IMG/VR virus record: IMGVR_UViG_3300046713_000024
Span: 1-24,419 of that record
Reading direction: 5' to 3' (one strand)
DNA: 24,419 nucleotides
Source of the DNA: a virus
Below are positions 23,080 through 24,419 of the stretch, in pieces. A program made the position numbers and the translations under genes. Under the pieces are notes generated by a model that saw nothing but the letters and a program-made list of their open reading frames with translations, was not told the DNA's origin and ran no database searches. The first letter of the stretch is position 1. The number at the start of each line of letters is the position of its first letter.

Positions 23080-24419
23080 CGCAGAAAAAGAGAATCCTGT
23101 TTGTTGGAGAGGCCAGTTTTTTGAACACTGGATTTTCAACCTACTATCGCGAACTTTTGCCACGATTGGTGGCGACCGGCAAATACGAGATTGCCGAGCT
23201 TGGTTCCTATGCCCGTCCTGACGATCCGCGTATTGCAGAGTTTATTCGTGGTCGCTGGAAGTTCTATGGTGTCATGCCCACCAATGAAGAAGAGGTTCGC
23301 ATCTTTCAGCAAGCATCTCCACACCCTCGTGCCCGTGGCCAGAACACGAATCAGTTTGGCGAATACAAGTTTGCCGGTGCGGTAGCAGATTTCAAGCCGG
23401 ATATCGTCGTTGACATTCGTGACTGGTGGATGCTTGAGTTTCAAGAACGTAGCATCTTCCGTCCATGGTACAAATGGATTGTCATGCCTACGGTTGATGC
23501 CGAGCCTCAACTAGAGGAATGGATTCAGACGTATGAGAATGCCAACATCGTCTTGGCCTACTCTGACTACGGCATTCACACACTACGCCAGCAATCATCA
23601 CTCGCTCCAAACGGCAAGCGTAGCATGAAGATCTTCCCCAAGCCAATGCGTCCAGGAGTTGATATCTCCGCTTTCAAGCCCATGAACAGGGCGGAAGTTA
23701 GAGAGCACTGGAACCTCGCATCTGATGTTCCTATCATTGGAACGGTTATGCGTAATCAAAGCCGCAAGCTATATCCAGATTTGATTGATGCATTCGCCCT
23801 AATGAAGAACAAGTTCAAGGGCGATCCACAAGTTGACAAGGCCGTATTGTTGCTGCACACATGCTGGCCAGACAATGCCTTTTCGTATGATTACCCACGT
23901 CACGTTTATCGCCTTGAGGCATACAATTGGATGCCCAATCACAAAAAGGGCATTCGTGGCGATATCTTGCAGTCATTGTTTTGTTATGCCTGCAAACAGA
24001 CATCCGTTACGTTTGCCATGAATCTTCATGGTCGTCCAGTTCAGGATGGCCGCATCAAGATGCCGTGCTCATATTGCGGCAAGGTAGAAGCTTCTCCTCC
24101 CAATACAAGCATAGGATTTGGTCGTGAAGATTTGGCCAAGCTGTACAACTTGATGGACCTGTACATTCAATGCTCAATCTGTGAAGGAGATGGCATGCCG
24201 ATTCAAGAAGCCAAGGCTTGTGGCGTGCCCACCCTAGTCACAGACTATACAGCCATGCGTGAGAAGGGACGCTTCCCCGCCAGCTATTCCCACTTCAAGG
24301 AATCAGACATCACCGAAAAGAACTATACCTGTCACAAGGGCGGCGATGTCATTGATGTTGGTCGCTATTACTATGAGCCAGAAACGTCTTGCAAACGTGC
24401 TCTTCCAAGCATTGAAGAT
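23076..24419 (+). CDS. GT4-type glycosyltransferase with zinc-ribbon insertion (partial, 3' end missing)
   Basis: The ATG overlaps the sigma stop as ATGA and has GAGGAG five bases upstream. The frame stays open for 448 codons to the window edge. The start RILFVGEASFLNTGFSTYY is typical of the N-terminal GT-B domain. ICEGDGMPIQEAKACGVPT (368-386) has the EX7E motif (E370, E378) of the donor-binding domain of GT4-type enzymes. Between them, C303, C306, C331 and C334 (LFCYACKQ and MPCSYCGK) form a CxxC-x24-CxxC zinc-ribbon-like insert. Retaining GT-B enzymes move a sugar from a nucleotide donor. The acceptor could be DNA bases, virion proteins or host glycans; the sequence does not decide. Confidence 0.85.
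   Translation, partial: MTQKKRILFVGEASFLNTGFSTYYRELLPRLVATGKYEIAELGSYARPDDPRIAEFIRGRWKFYGVMPTNEEEVRIFQQASPHPRARGQNTNQFGEYKFAGAVADFKPDIVVDIRDWWMLEFQERSIFRPWYKWIVMPTVDAEPQLEEWIQTYENANIVLAYSDYGIHTLRQQSSLAPNGKRSMKIFPKPMRPGVDISAFKPMNRAEVREHWNLASDVPIIGTVMRNQSRKLYPDLIDAFALMKNKFKGDPQVDKAVLLLHTCWPDNAFSYDYPRHVYRLEAYNWMPNHKKGIRGDILQSLFCYACKQTSVTFAMNLHGRPVQDGRIKMPCSYCGKVEASPPNTSIGFGREDLAKLYNLMDLYIQCSICEGDGMPIQEAKACGVPTLVTDYTAMREKGRFPASYSHFKESDITEKNYTCHKGGDVIDVGRYYYEPETSCKRALPSIED
23982..24077 (+). other. zinc-ribbon-like insert inside the glycosyltransferase
   Basis: Two CxxC pairs (Cys303/Cys306 and Cys331/Cys334 of the product) are separated by 24 residues and flanked by GT-B sequence on both sides. 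The spacing is that of a rubredoxin-like zinc knuckle. It lies upstream of the EX7E donor motif, so it probably projects from the C-terminal Rossmann domain. Confidence 0.7.

Noticed and set aside
23136-23510. 124-residue open frame on the - strand
   Set aside because: It overlaps the N-terminal part of the glycosyltransferase, whose frame has a good start and conserved motifs.

Overview
The window looks like part of a large tailed bacteriophage (Caudoviricetes) genome. Every supported gene is on the + strand and the genes are packed with overlaps of a few bases. Virion-type genes (tandem LamG-like and PKD adhesin domains, a tail or baseplate-like protein) run straight into a self-encoded replication and recombination set. 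The sequence does not identify the host. There is no integrase, no tRNA, no CRISPR array and no insertion sequence, and no gene-free stretch is longer than 126 bases.

Layout. Bases 1-43 hold the end of an upstream gene. Bases 53-10829 hold four adjoining genes of a virion module: a 154-residue unknown, a 1601-residue multi-domain adhesin-like protein, a 1111-residue tail or baseplate-like protein, and a 725-residue tail or fibre-like protein. A 92-base leader with a perfect 10-bp hairpin touching the Shine-Dalgarno sequence precedes a 219-residue unknown protein (10922-11581). A strong intrinsic terminator (11602-11632) follows that gene and closes the module.

After the terminator, from 11708 to the right edge, genes follow each other with overlaps or 1-2 base gaps, as one likely transcription unit of at least 12.7 kb. 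In order: two unknown proteins, a RecA-family recombinase, a Vsr/DUF559-like endonuclease that could be a junction resolvase, a DnaB-type helicase, a DnaG-type primase with TOPRIM domain, a Cas4/AddB-like nuclease with a probable Fe-S cluster, a ClpP-type serine protease, a zinc-ribbon-type protein, a full DnaE-type DNA polymerase III alpha subunit, a small DUF4177-like protein, a sigma-70-family factor, and a GT4-type glycosyltransferase cut off by the window edge.

How it fits together. Helicase, primase and DnaE polymerase form the core of a replisome. No clamp, clamp loader or SSB is recognisable here, so these would come from the host or from elsewhere in the phage genome. RecA, the resolvase-like nuclease and the RecB-family nuclease would serve recombination-dependent replication or repair. 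The sigma factor could redirect host RNA polymerase to later phage promoters. The most unusual points are the glycosyltransferase with an inserted CxxC...CxxC zinc-ribbon-like segment, the two adjoining families of 14-residue repeats in the giant adhesin, the RecA Walker A motif with Cys in place of its usual Gly, the DnaE with a degraded PHP site, and the hairpin at the start of the terminator-flanked 219-residue gene.
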